Positions 13,709-22,112 are shown, counted from the stretch's first letter. The stretch: DNA of 25,414 bases from DAOTTW01 sp034437615 (GCA_034437615.1 DAOTTW010000038.1:1-25414); one strand, 5' to 3'. The notes: generated from the letters alone by a model not told the origin. Numbers and translations are program-made.

Positions 13709-15834
13709 TGCTTGCTGAGATTGGTTTAGCGACTCTAACGTTAGCGTTTTTTGCTGCCGTTTACAGTGTGATTGCCTCTGTGATTGGTGCGCGCCGCCAC
13801 AGCGATGCGCTGGTGCGCACGGGCCGTAATGCGTCGATGGCGACTTTGCCCTTGCTCGGCATAGCAACGCTGGCGTTGCTCATCGCCTTGATGACCGCAC
13901 AATATCAGATCGCCTATGTCTGGTCCGTGACGGACCCCGGCACGCCGATGTTCTACCGCATCACAGCGCTGTGGGGATCGCAGAAAGGCTCGTTGCTGTT
14001 CTGGTGCCTGACCATGAGCGCGTTTACCTTCGGCGCGGTCTGGCTGAACTGGCGCAGCCACCACCGCCTGATGCCGTATACAATTGCGGTCATGATGGCG
14101 TCGTTGGCCTTCTTCGTCGGCATCACGCTTTTCATCGAGAATCCGTTTGCGCGCTGGTGGGTGCTGCCGGATATGCCGGATGGTCAGCAGGTGCTCTCGG
14201 CGGTGTTGATACCAGCCGGCGCAGTCTACCCGGACTTGCAAAGCCTCTCACAATCCGCGCAGGGCTTAAACCCGCTGCTGCGGCACTTCGGCATGATTAT
14301 CCACCCGCCCATGCTGTATCTGGGCTTTGTGGGCTTCGTGGTGCCCTTCGCCTTTGCTGTGGCGGCGCTGGCCTCCGGTGACCTCAGCACCAACTGGATT
14401 AAGGCGACGCGCCGCTGGTCGTTGGTGGCCTGGCTGTTCTTGTCGCTCGGCCTGATTCTCGGTGGGCGCTGGGCCTACGATGTGCTGGGCTGGGGCGGCT
14501 ATTGGGGCTGGGACCCGGTTGAAAATGCGGCGTTTCTGCCCTGGCTGGTCGGCACGGCCTTCATCCACAGCGTCATGATCCAACAGAAGCGCGGTATGCT
14601 CAAAGTGTGGAATATGGTGCTGGTGACCATGACCTTCTCGGCGGTGCTGTTCGGCACGTTCGCCACCCGCAGCGGTGTGATTGAATCCGTGCACAGCTTC
14701 GCACAATCTCCCATCGGCTTCCCGATGCTGATGTTCTGGGGCAGCATGACGCTGCTGGCCATCGGGCTGATTATCTACCGTTGGCAGCGTGGCGAACTGG
14801 ATGACGAGCACCAGTTTGCGGGTATCCTCAGCCGCGAATCGCTGTTTGTGATGAACAACGTCATCTTCATCGCCCTGACCGTCGCGATCTTCTGGGGTAG
14901 CTTCGGTGCGCCCATCGTCAGCGAATTGTTCTTCGATACGGAGATTCAGCTTGGCACGCAATACTTCATGCAGGTTACGCCGCCGCTCTTTGCTGCGCTC
15001 TACATCCTGATGGGTATCGCGCCGCTTTCGGCATGGACGGCCACATCGGTCAAACGCCTGGGGCGTTCCTTGCGCGTGCCTGTCGCCCTGACGCTCGTCT
15101 CGGTGATCGCTATCGGCTTGCTGTCGCCCTCCTCGGCGTTATCGCTGTTCGCCTATGGGCTGGTGTTGATGGCGGGCTACGTCGCCAGTTACGAGATTTA
15201 TCGCGGTGCGGCTGCGCGTGTGCGCGGCAAGGGCGAAAACTGGCTGCAAGCGTTCAGCAAGCTGTTCAGCCGCAATCAGCGCCGTTACGGTGGCTATGTG
15301 GTGCACCTGGGCGTGACGGTGATCGGCATCGGTGTGATCGGCAGCACGCTATTTCAGTTTGAAACGCGCCAGACGATCCCACTGGGCGAAACCGTGCAGA
15401 TTGATGAGCAATACGCCGTGCAGAATAGCGGCTTAGAGCGCGGTATCTCGGTGGATGGCCGCCGCATCAACACCGCCAACGTGACGGTTTACCGCAACGG
15501 CAACGAACTCGCGACCTTGCGCCCACGCATCGACGAGTATCCCGATATGCCCATGACCATCGCAGGTGCCTACAGTACGCTGGAAAACGACTTCTACGTG
15601 CTGCTACAGGATTTCCAGCCTGCGACCAATACCATCGTCGTCAAGGTCTACATCAACCCGCTGGTGAATCTGGTCTGGTGGGGTAGCTTGATCCTGATGC
15701 TTGGCACGTTCATCGCGACGTGGCCGAAGGAAGTGGTGCCGGAGCACGTGCGCAAGAAAGCCAAGCGCGATCAGGTCACACGCGACCTCCGAACACGTAC
15801 AGGTAGTACAGGTAAAGGGACATCCCCCGCATGA
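13708..15834 (+). CDS. ccmF: CcmF cytochrome c haem lyase subunit
   Basis: A 708-residue integral membrane protein of the haem-handling superfamily, with CcmH the core of the haem lyase that attaches haem to apocytochrome CxxCH sites. The WWD signature W-G-G-Y-W-G-W-D-P (262-270) is intact. Conserved histidines appear at H193/H199 (H-F-G-M-I-I-H-P-P), H329 in the T-R-S-G-V-I-E-S-V-H segment (320-329) and H533 (G-G-Y-V-V-H-L-G). A soluble outer domain (about 545-640) precedes the final helix. The length is slightly above the usual 640-660. The last codons (T-G-K-G-T-S-P-A) are read from a REP-like gggacatccc palindrome (15817-15826). It overlaps ccmE by one base and ccmH by four (ATGA). Confidence 0.96.
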   Translation: MLAEIGLATLTLAFFAAVYSVIASVIGARRHSDALVRTGRNASMATLPLLGIATLALLIALMTAQYQIAYVWSVTDPGTPMFYRITALWGSQKGSLLFWCLTMSAFTFGAVWLNWRSHHRLMPYTIAVMMASLAFFVGITLFIENPFARWWVLPDMPDGQQVLSAVLIPAGAVYPDLQSLSQSAQGLNPLLRHFGMIIHPPMLYLGFVGFVVPFAFAVAALASGDLSTNWIKATRRWSLVAWLFLSLGLILGGRWAYDVLGWGGYWGWDPVENAAFLPWLVGTAFIHSVMIQQKRGMLKVWNMVLVTMTFSAVLFGTFATRSGVIESVHSFAQSPIGFPMLMFWGSMTLLAIGLIIYRWQRGELDDEHQFAGILSRESLFVMNNVIFIALTVAIFWGSFGAPIVSELFFDTEIQLGTQYFMQVTPPLFAALYILMGIAPLSAWTATSVKRLGRSLRVPVALTLVSVIAIGLLSPSSALSLFAYGLVLMAGYVASYEIYRGAAARVRGKGENWLQAFSKLFSRNQRRYGGYVVHLGVTVIGIGVIGSTLFQFETRQTIPLGETVQIDEQYAVQNSGLERGISVDGRRINTANVTVYRNGNELATLRPRIDEYPDMPMTIAGAYSTLENDFYVLLQDFQPATNTIVVKVYINPLVNLVWWGSLILMLGTFIATWPKEVVPEHVRKKAKRDQVTRDLRTRTGSTGKGTSPA
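15817..15826. repeat. Minimal REP-like palindrome at the ccmF/ccmH junction
   Basis: gggacatccc (10 bp, palindromic except for its ca centre) occurs also at 22911-22920. Here it supplies the last codons of ccmF and lies just before the ccmH start. Confidence 0.5.
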
Positions 15835-16328
15835 CCACGACACGCATTCTACGCCTTAGCCTGGGCATTGTCGCGCTGTTGCTGTTGGCCTTGCCCGCAC
15901 TGGCGCAGGGCCAAACCATCACAGACGACCAGGTTGATGAGGTCGCAGAGGATATGTATTGCCCGGTGTGCGAAAACGAACCGCTTGATGATTGCCGCAC
16001 ACCGACCTGTATGCAATGGAAGGAAGAAATCCGCGAACAGCTTGGCCAGGGCTTGACGCAGCAGCAGATCATCGACGATTTCGTGGTGCGTTACGGTCAG
16101 CATGTGGTCGGCGTGCCACAAGACCCCGTTCTGCGCACATTGTCGTTCGCTGCGCCGATTCTCGGCCTGTTCGTTGTGCTGGCGGTTGGTGCGCTGACGT
16201 TCCTGCGCTGGCAGCGCGGGCAGCGCCTCGGCGTCGAAGCTGTCGATGGCAACGGTGATGACGAGAAGCCGAAGAACAAGCAGGACGATCCCTATCGCCA
16301 GCAGCTAGAGCGCGATCTGGGCCTGTGA
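15831..16328 (+). CDS. ccmH: CcmH thiol-oxidoreductase subunit of cytochrome c maturation
   Basis: A 165-residue CcmH (CycL/NrfF-like). It keeps the haem-binding cysteines of apocytochromes reduced and works with CcmF. It has a signal peptide ending A-L-A-Q (about 1-26), then E-D-M-Y-C-P-V-C (Cys44, Cys47; the usual form is L-R-C-P-x-C), the helical K-E-E-I-R-E-Q-L-G-Q-G and V-V-R-Y-G-Q, and one membrane helix (about 103-123) with a charged tail. Unusually, a second pair, C-R-T-P-T-C (Cys55, Cys60), follows where a cysteine-free N-S/A-D-S loop is found in the E. coli-type protein. The start overlaps the ccmF stop (ATGA). Confidence 0.92.
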   Translation: MTTTRILRLSLGIVALLLLALPALAQGQTITDDQVDEVAEDMYCPVCENEPLDDCRTPTCMQWKEEIREQLGQGLTQQQIIDDFVVRYGQHVVGVPQDPVLRTLSFAAPILGLFVVLAVGALTFLRWQRGQRLGVEAVDGNGDDEKPKNKQDDPYRQQLERDLGL

Positions 16329-16342
16329 CGGCACAATCCAAC

Positions 16343-16376
16343 GTAGGGGCGACCCGATGTGGTCGCCTGCTGCCAC
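16343..16376. repeat. REP-like palindrome between ccmH and ccmG
   Basis: ggcgacc-cgatgt-ggtcgcc (16348-16367) in a gtaggggcg context, followed by tgctgccac, also seen at 10246-10254 before rpmI. It contains an in-frame ATG (16357) that is not a credible start. Confidence 0.75.
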
Positions 16377-16401
16377 TGAGTGTCAGGGGGATGACGACGT
16401 A

Positions 16402-17034
16402 GTGAACCAGATCGACACAGATATTCTGCAAGAATTTGAGAAAAAGCCCAAGCGCGACTCAGACGGGGCGCAGCCGAAAGCGGGCCTGTCGTTGGGGTCG
16501 ATTATGCTGCTAGCTGGCATTGTTGCGATGTTTGCTGTGCTGGCCTTGCAGCTATCGCGCCAGAACCAGATTCAGCCCATGCCCGGCGAAACCGCACCGG
16601 AATTCACGCTGACGGCTTTCAGTCAGGTCAGCAACGACAGTACAATTGCTGCACCAGGCGAGACGTTTACGCTCGCTGATTTACGCGGCCAGATCGTGAT
16701 CGTCAATTTCTGGGGCAGTTGGTGCGCACCCTGTCGCACCGAAGCGCCCGACTTGCAGGCCATTTACGAGGATTACAGCGATCAGGGCGTTGTGCTGGTC
16801 GGCGTGAACTGGCTGGATGTCGAAAGGGAGGCGCTGGCCTTCATCGAGGAATTCGGCCTGACATACCCCAACGGCCCCGATGTCGGGGAGCGCATCGCCA
16901 ACCGCTACAACATCCAGGGCGCACCGGAAAACTTCATCATCAACCGTGAGGGCGTCGTTGAAGAAGCCGTCATCGGCTCTGTGGATTATGATCGGCTCGC
17001 GTCCATTCTGGACCGTATGCTGGGCCAGGCGTAA
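16402..17034 (+). CDS. ccmG: CcmG/DsbE-like membrane thioredoxin
   Basis: About 210 residues from the GTG at 16402. It is a TlpA/ResA/CcmG-type thioredoxin that passes electrons from CcdA/DsbD-like proteins to CcmH or apocytochrome. A charged cytoplasmic N-terminus is followed by one membrane helix (about 32-53) and the thioredoxin fold. The active site W-G-S-W-C-A-P-C has Cys108 and Cys111, the cis-proline is Pro175 (G-A-P-E-N-F), and there is a V-G-V-N-W segment near residue 135. I chose GTG because the upstream ATG (16357) lies in a REP palindrome and the ATG at 16391 hits a stop after three codons; an aggggg stretch (16385-16390) can serve as SD. The G-A-P-E/T-F-I-I region favours CcmG over a generic TlpA. 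Confidence 0.9.
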   Translation: MNQIDTDILQEFEKKPKRDSDGAQPKAGLSLGSIMLLAGIVAMFAVLALQLSRQNQIQPMPGETAPEFTLTAFSQVSNDSTIAAPGETFTLADLRGQIVIVNFWGSWCAPCRTEAPDLQAIYEDYSDQGVVLVGVNWLDVEREALAFIEEFGLTYPNGPDVGERIANRYNIQGAPENFIINREGVVEEAVIGSVDYDRLASILDRMLGQA

Positions 17035-17059
17035 CACTGGACTTGAAGGGAAAATAAAC

Positions 17060-17521
17060 GTGAGTATTGAAGGTCTGATTGCATCGCTGCTGATTACCGC
17101 TGTTATTCTGTTCTGGGTGCTGTACCCCTTTCTGCGCCCAGGTGGTATCTCTGAGGCGGTCTTTCTGGATCGGCAACGTGAGCGTGCTTTAGCATATTAC
17201 GAGCGCGTGCTGTTGAACGTGCGCGACCTGGACGAAGACCATGCTACAGGCAAAATCGCAGATGATGAATATCAAACGGAGCGCGAATACTGGCTTGAAC
17301 GCGGTGTGCGCTTGTTGCGTTTGCTAGATCAGCTAGAGCAGAACGAAACGCTGACGCCGCAGCAGACCACCGACGACGCTGTGATTGACGCCGCCATCGA
17401 GTCAGCCATCGAGTCAGCGCGTACAGATGGCCCCGAAGCAAATCCCGATAGCGACGATGCAGAAACCGACAGCGATACAGCACAAAGCGAGGATTACGCT
17501 AAGGTGCAGGTCAAGCAATAA
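17060..17521 (+). CDS. CcmI-like membrane protein
   Basis: A 153-residue protein starting at a GTG with a good SD (gaaggg, 17045-17050). It has one N-terminal membrane helix (about 5-24), a helical segment L-A-Y-Y-E-R-V-L-L-N-V-R-D-L-D-E-D near 45-60, then T-G-K-I-A-D-D-E-Y and repeated R-L-L-R-L-L, and an acidic tail. The D-x-x-x-G-K-I-x-x-x-E-Y pattern after one helix matches the N-terminal part of CcmI/CycH, which presents apocytochromes to CcmF/H; the TPR part of CcmI is absent. Position after ccmH-ccmG supports the call. The start lies 25 bases after the ccmG stop. Confidence 0.7.
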   Translation: MSIEGLIASLLITAVILFWVLYPFLRPGGISEAVFLDRQRERALAYYERVLLNVRDLDEDHATGKIADDEYQTEREYWLERGVRLLRLLDQLEQNETLTPQQTTDDAVIDAAIESAIESARTDGPEANPDSDDAETDSDTAQSEDYAKVQVKQ

Positions 17522-17550
17522 TGGATGAATGCAAACATCCAGATAATCTG

Positions 17551-17597
17551 TAGGGGTGCAATGCATTGCACCCAGGGCGCAGCACGCTGCGTCCCCC
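17551..17597. repeat. REP-like hairpin pair between ccmI-like and cytochrome genes
   Basis: A perfect 20-bp palindrome (17554-17573: gggtgcaatg and its complement) is joined by agg to a second hairpin (gcgcagcacgctgcg) ending gtccccc. This is the same layout as 10820-10858. It lies in the 173-base gap 17522-17694, in which I see no gene. Confidence 0.85.
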
Positions 17598-17694
17598 ACA
17601 TAGGATGCCATGCGTTTGTTTTCGTTTCGCCATAAGAACCGCCACAGATCGTCTATGTACAGTATGCCATAAGCTAGAGAAGTGATGACCCTTT

Positions 17695-19665
17695 ATGCCA
17701 AACCGTTATCTGCTGCTGCTATTACCGTTAGCCCTGTTGCTTGGGGCCTGTACGGGCCTCGCCGGGGAACCTGAGATTATCGCCACGCTGGGACCGCCGC
17801 CGACGCAGGCCAACACGATGCCAGACACCCAGCAATCCGGCTCCACCATACAGACCGTCAGCTTTGCAGGCAACCTGCCGAATGTCGCCAACGGTGCCGC
17901 CATTTACGCCGAAAACTGCACCCAATGCCACGCGCCCAACGGCAATGGCCAGGGCGAACTCGTGCAATCCGGGCAGGTGCCACAGATGCCGTCCTTCCTG
18001 GATGCGGACTATGTGCGCGGCGTGCTGCCTGTGGATTACTTCGACATCATCACCAACGGCAACCTGCAAAACCTGATGCCACCCTGGGCCAACGCGCTGA
18101 GCGTGCAGGAACGCTGGGATGTGGCCATGTACGTCTATACGCTGCATTACGACGATGCACAGCTTGCGCTTGGTGAGCAGATTTACGAGCGCGAATGCGC
18201 AGAATGTCATGGCGCGGCGGGCATGGGCGACGGGCCAGAGATGCAGGACACAGGCCGCGAGGCCAACGACTTCACCAGCTTGCAGGCATCTGGCTACGTG
18301 GATGACGACGCCTGGTATGTTTCGGTGGCGGAAGGCGTCGGTGAGGTCATGCCAGCCTACGCCGATACGCTCAGCGAAGCAGAGATGCGTGCTGTCGTTG
18401 CCTATTCACGCACGCTAGGCGTGAACGAGTCCGCAGAAGCGCTTGAGGGCATCGCCGCACCGCTGGAACCAGCAGCCACCGCCCAGCCTGTGCCGGATAC
18501 GTTCAGCATCAGCGGCACCGTCAGCAACGGCACACGCGATGGCTCCGTGCCCTTCGACCTGCCGATTGAACTGCGCTTCGGTGGCCATGATAGCGGTATT
18601 CAGCGTGTCGCCACCACGATACAGCCGGATGGCAGCTTCGGCTTTGGTAATATCCCCTACATCGAGGGCAGCGCCTACGTCGCTTTCACACAATACGACG
18701 GCGTTATCTTCCCCGGTGATTCCCTGCTTGCGCCACAGATGCTAGAAGCCGCAGATGGGGATTATGAGATTACGATTTACGAGCGCACCGAGGACGTTTT
18801 CGCGCTGACTATCAGTGATGTGCAGATGGGTATTTCGCCCTTCACGATGGATGCGCCTGTCGTGGCCGACGATGGCAGCACCATAGAGGGCGGCCTGGGT
18901 GATGGCTTGCTGGTGCAGCAGAGTTTCCAGATCAACAACACCTCAGATCGCGCCTTCCTGACCGATTTAGGCTCTGGTAGCGCGGTTTCGTTGCCCCTTC
19001 AACTGCCGCCGGGGGCCGTCATCCTGAATGACCCGGACAACCCGCGCTATATCATCGCGCAGCAGCAGCAAACCATCATCGACACGCGCCCCATCTATCC
19101 CGGCGACGACCACCTGATTGATGTGGCCTTCTTCCTGCCCTATACCAATGGCGCTGTGCTGGATCAACCGCTGACCGCGCCCCTGGATGGCGACATCACC
19201 ATACGCATCGCCCCGCGACAACTGACGCTCAGCGGCGGCGGCCTGACGCAAACGCCCGACCAAGCGCCAGAGGTGAACCGCTATACGGCCAGCCTGCAAC
19301 TCAACCGCGATGAATCCATCAAGTTCAATATTGAGGGCGACATCACCGCCTTCCATCGTACCGAGAACAATCGTGGCCTGGTCACATCGGATAATCTCAT
19401 CCCTGTCTTAGCTTTGTTTGGTCTCCTATTGGTGGTGATGGTGGGCTTGCTGTTCTTCTGGATGCGCCGCGATGCCAACAATGCACAGAGCGAAGCGCGT
19501 AAGCTGGCGCATCGCATTGGCGAACTGGACGATATGCACGCCGATGGCCAGATTGACGCCGAGAGCTATCAACAGGAACGCGCACGCCTGAAGCAGCAGC
19601 TTGCCGCGTTGCTGGCCAAACAGCCGAACGCCACGACACCAGACGCGACTGATACCCGCCCCTGA
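17695..19665 (+). CDS. Dihaem cytochrome c lipoprotein with C-terminal membrane anchor
   Basis: A 656-residue protein with lipoprotein signal L-L-G-A-C (Cys19). Two cytochrome c domains follow with C-T-Q-C-H (75-79) and C-A-E-C-H (168-172); likely Met ligands lie in L-M-P-P-W (about 128) and V-M-P-A-Y (about 220). Residues of about 260-560 are beta-rich; the first part looks like a carboxypeptidase-regulatory-type beta sandwich (I-S-G-T-V-S-N-G-T...D-G-S-F-G-F). A membrane helix (about 568-592) is followed by a short tail, G-E-L-D-D-M-H-A-D-G-Q-I-D-A-E-S-Y-Q-Q-E (from residue 609), very like the segment after the helix in the CcmI-like protein and in SHOCT-type tails. It is thus tethered at both ends. 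It sits inside the maturation cluster and may be a client or an electron donor to it. Confidence 0.85.
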   Translation: MPNRYLLLLLPLALLLGACTGLAGEPEIIATLGPPPTQANTMPDTQQSGSTIQTVSFAGNLPNVANGAAIYAENCTQCHAPNGNGQGELVQSGQVPQMPSFLDADYVRGVLPVDYFDIITNGNLQNLMPPWANALSVQERWDVAMYVYTLHYDDAQLALGEQIYERECAECHGAAGMGDGPEMQDTGREANDFTSLQASGYVDDDAWYVSVAEGVGEVMPAYADTLSEAEMRAVVAYSRTLGVNESAEALEGIAAPLEPAATAQPVPDTFSISGTVSNGTRDGSVPFDLPIELRFGGHDSGIQRVATTIQPDGSFGFGNIPYIEGSAYVAFTQYDGVIFPGDSLLAPQMLEAADGDYEITIYERTEDVFALTISDVQMGISPFTMDAPVVADDGSTIEGGLGDGLLVQQSFQINNTSDRAFLTDLGSGSAVSLPLQLPPGAVILNDPDNPRYIIAQQQQTIIDTRPIYPGDDHLIDVAFFLPYTNGAVLDQPLTAPLDGDITIRIAPRQLTLSGGGLTQTPDQAPEVNRYTASLQLNRDESIKFNIEGDITAFHRTENNRGLVTSDNLIPVLALFGLLLVVMVGLLFFWMRRDANNAQSEARKLAHRIGELDDMHADGQIDAESYQQERARLKQQLAALLAKQPNATTPDATDTRP

Positions 19666-19683
19666 AAACTGTGAGGTGTTCCT

Positions 19684-20832
19684 ATGCAATTGCAATTGCA
19701 CGCTAAACCACGTTATTTCACGCTTTTATCTTTGTCGCTGATTCTGCTGCTGCTGAGCGTGCCGACACTGGCACAGGACGCCGCAGCCGACAGCGCACCG
19801 GATATTTCCGTCGAGGCGTACCCAGGCGCAGGGGATGACGCCGCCGCCACGTTCGACCTCAGCGATTACGCGGGCCAGGTCGTGCTCGTGCATTTCTGGG
19901 CGACCTGGGCACCGGCGTCCTGGGGCGATGCGGCCATCCTGAGCGACTTCAGCGCGGCCTATCCGTCTGTGAATGTCGTCGGCATCAACCATTTCGACCC
20001 GCTGGAAGCCGCGCTTGATTATATCGAGGTGTCCGGCGTCGAATATCCCGTTGCGCCCGACGCAGACGGGTCGATTGCGGCATCTTATGGCATCACGAGT
20101 TTCCCCAGTACGGTGATTGTCAATCCTGATGGCGAAATCCAGCAGGTGATTGACCGCCCGCTGACTGAATCCATCTTGCTGGGGTCGCTGCTATCCTATG
20201 TGGATGTACAGACGCCGGATGTCATCGAGGCACCCATCCCCGCAAAAGCCCTGACGCGCTACGATGGCCTGCAAGTCAGCACCACCGAAGCTGGCTATTA
20301 CGTGCTGGGCAACCCCACAGCAGGCGTCATCATCGAGGATTACAGCAGCGTCAGTTGCCCCTTCTGTCGCAATTTTCACAATCAATCGTTCTTCGCGCTG
20401 CTGGACCTGATCCACGAACGCGCCCAACTGGATGCGACGGAGAACGTCGCCTTCGTTTACGTCCCCATTCACATAACGGGCAACGTGCCGAACGGCTTCG
20501 AGGCCAATACAGCCGCGCTGTGTGCGGGTGAGCAGGGCGCATTCTTCGAGTATATCGACGTGCTTTTTGATTGGCATACGCGCTACGAAGGGCAGGCGTT
20601 TGATGAGGCACGTCTGCGGCAGGGCATCGTGAATATGGGCCTGGACGCCGACGCCTATGACGAGTGTGTGAGCAGTGAGCGCATGGCAAGCGTGCTAGAG
20701 ACAGCGGTGGACCAAATGCGCGATGAGGGTTACACTGGCACACCGACAATCGTCGTCAACGGCGATACCGTCTCCGCGACCTTCGAGCGAATCGAAGCCG
20801 CGATTAATCGCATTACAGGAAACAGGATCTAG
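19684..20832 (+). CDS. Secreted fusion: cysteine-less TlpA-like domain plus DsbA-like domain
   Basis: A 382-residue secreted protein with a signal peptide ending T-L-A-Q (about 1-31). The first domain (about 40-170) follows the TlpA/AhpC-type thioredoxin pattern (V-V-L-V-H-F-W-A-T-W...S-F-P-S-T-V-I-V-N-P-D-G), but the site is W-A-P-A-S (75-79) instead of W-C-P-x-C, so both catalytic cysteines are gone. The second domain (about 195-380) is DsbA-like (Thioredoxin_4 type) with active C-P-F-C (225-228), cis-proline Pro354 (G-T-P-T-I) and two further cysteines (about 273 and 329). The DsbA-like domain could oxidise, reduce or isomerise thiols; the first domain probably only binds a partner. A gaggtgt SD precedes the ATG. 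It starts 18 bases after the cytochrome gene and ends 1 base before the next ATG. Confidence 0.85.
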   Translation: MQLQLHAKPRYFTLLSLSLILLLLSVPTLAQDAAADSAPDISVEAYPGAGDDAAATFDLSDYAGQVVLVHFWATWAPASWGDAAILSDFSAAYPSVNVVGINHFDPLEAALDYIEVSGVEYPVAPDADGSIAASYGITSFPSTVIVNPDGEIQQVIDRPLTESILLGSLLSYVDVQTPDVIEAPIPAKALTRYDGLQVSTTEAGYYVLGNPTAGVIIEDYSSVSCPFCRNFHNQSFFALLDLIHERAQLDATENVAFVYVPIHITGNVPNGFEANTAALCAGEQGAFFEYIDVLFDWHTRYEGQAFDEARLRQGIVNMGLDADAYDECVSSERMASVLETAVDQMRDEGYTGTPTIVVNGDTVSATFERIEAAINRITGNRI

Positions 20833-20833
20833 C

Positions 20834-22090
20834 ATGACCTTCAAACGCTCTTTTACCGTTTTATCCGTACTGCTTGTGTTATTTGCGGGTGCCTTTGCTG
20901 CTCAAGCACAAGACGAAGCGCAGCCCGAAGCAGAAGCCCAATCCTTAGAACTCACAGAGTCGTCCGAACTGGGCGAGATCAGCGTCGCGCATCCAGAAGG
21001 CTGGAGCTTGATCGACGCGCAGGGTGGCGCGGTCATCCTGACGAATCTGGACATGGCCGCACCGCAGCAGGAATTGCCGCCGGGAACGCTGGTGTTGCAG
21101 TTCAGCTTCTTCGGCCTGGATTTCATCCCATCGCTGACCCGCGAATCCACCAATGCCGAAATCCTCACAGAACTGCTGGCCGACCTGGAGCAAGAGGTCG
21201 AAACCGTTGATGTGACCGTCGATGATGTCGCGCTCTCCACCTTCGAGATTGCACGCGAAGAAGGCGAAGCCACTGTCTACATCCGCCGCCTGAGCGACGC
21301 TACCTTCCTGCTGACGCTGGCTGAAAGCGTAACAGAGGGCCGTTTGGCCGATGCACAGGACGCCGTGAGCGAGATGGTTGCATCGCTGGCATTCGACGTT
21401 ACGGCACCACTGGCAGAGACCCCCGGCGCAGCCTACGACGATTTGCAGGTATCGCGTTCCGAGCGCGGCTTCCCACAATTGGGCGACCCTGAAGCGCCTG
21501 TCGTCGTCACGGAAATTTCCAGCTTCGATTGCCCCGCGTGTGGTCAATTCCACGATGTCGTGTTGCCGCAACTGCTAGATAGCATCGCAAGCGGTGACGT
21601 GTTGTTCCGGTATGTGCCGGTTTTCGGCACGGGCGGCATCCCCGATGGCCTGCTCGCCTCCTATGCGGCGCTGTGCGCTGGCCAGCAAGATAGCTTCTGG
21701 TCCTACCACGACGCGCTGTTCAACTGGCAGCAGTTCGGGGCGCGTGCCTTCACCAGTGAGCGCCTGTTGCTGGGTGCAGAAGGTCTCGGCCTGGATGTCG
21801 AACAGTGGACGAGCTGCATCACCAACGATGAGCAGCGCAGCGTGCTACAGGGGTCGCAGGAATACATTCAGAGCGAAGTCGCGTCCTTCTCTGGTACGCC
21901 GACTGTGTTAGTAAACGGTGAGCCGACGGATTGGCAATCGGAAATTTTGTTCGATGCTATCGACAATGCGCTGGACGGCGGCGACGCTGAAGGCGAAAGC
22001 ACCGAAGAGACAGCCGAAAGCACCGAAGAAACAGCCGAAAGCACCGAAGAAGCAACCGAAAGCACCGAAGAGACCGAAACAGACGAATAG
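20834..22090 (+). CDS. Secreted fusion: PsbP-like domain plus DsbA-like domain, acidic repeat tail
   Basis: 418 residues from the ATG at 20834, with a signal peptide (about 1-25, A-Q-A-Q). The N-terminal part (about 45-180) resembles PsbP/DUF1795-type domains (H-P-E-G-W-S-L-I-D-A-Q-G-G-A-V-I-L-T-N) and contains no Cys. The C-terminal half is DsbA-like with S-F-D-C-P-A-C-G-Q-F-H (Cys233/236), cis-proline Pro356 (G-T-P-T-V-L-V-N-G) and a further cysteine pair. The protein ends in four tandem 7-residue units (E-S-T-E-E-T-A), a flexible acidic tail. The DsbA-like half is paralogous to the one in the preceding gene, from which it is separated by a single base (TAG-C-ATG). Likely a thiol-redox partner of the Ccm proteins; direction of electron flow not decidable here. 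Confidence 0.82.
   Translation: MTFKRSFTVLSVLLVLFAGAFAAQAQDEAQPEAEAQSLELTESSELGEISVAHPEGWSLIDAQGGAVILTNLDMAAPQQELPPGTLVLQFSFFGLDFIPSLTRESTNAEILTELLADLEQEVETVDVTVDDVALSTFEIAREEGEATVYIRRLSDATFLLTLAESVTEGRLADAQDAVSEMVASLAFDVTAPLAETPGAAYDDLQVSRSERGFPQLGDPEAPVVVTEISSFDCPACGQFHDVVLPQLLDSIASGDVLFRYVPVFGTGGIPDGLLASYAALCAGQQDSFWSYHDALFNWQQFGARAFTSERLLLGAEGLGLDVEQWTSCITNDEQRSVLQGSQEYIQSEVASFSGTPTVLVNGEPTDWQSEILFDAIDNALDGGDAEGESTEETAESTEETAESTEEATESTEETETDE
21994..22077. repeat. Four tandem 21-bp repeats encoding an acidic tail
   Basis: Units begin at 21994, 22015, 22036 and 22057 (gaaagcaccgaagagacagcc and close variants). They encode E-S-T-E-E-T-A-like heptapeptides at the C-terminus of the DsbA-like fusion protein. 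Copy number could vary between strains. Confidence 0.9.
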
Positions 22091-22112
22091 TAAGCACAGC
22101 GGCTGTTTTCTC

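Noticed and set aside
14266..14961. A 231-codon minus-strand frame opposite ccmF
   Set aside because: Its translation is rich in Gln, His, Arg and Glu without domains, and it is the mirror of the membrane-protein coding frame of ccmF, so it is an antisense artefact.
16357..16401. ATG start for the CcmG-like thioredoxin at 16357
   Set aside because: This ATG is the centre of a REP-like palindrome with no SD; the GTG at 16402 has an upstream aggggg and gives a normal N-terminus.
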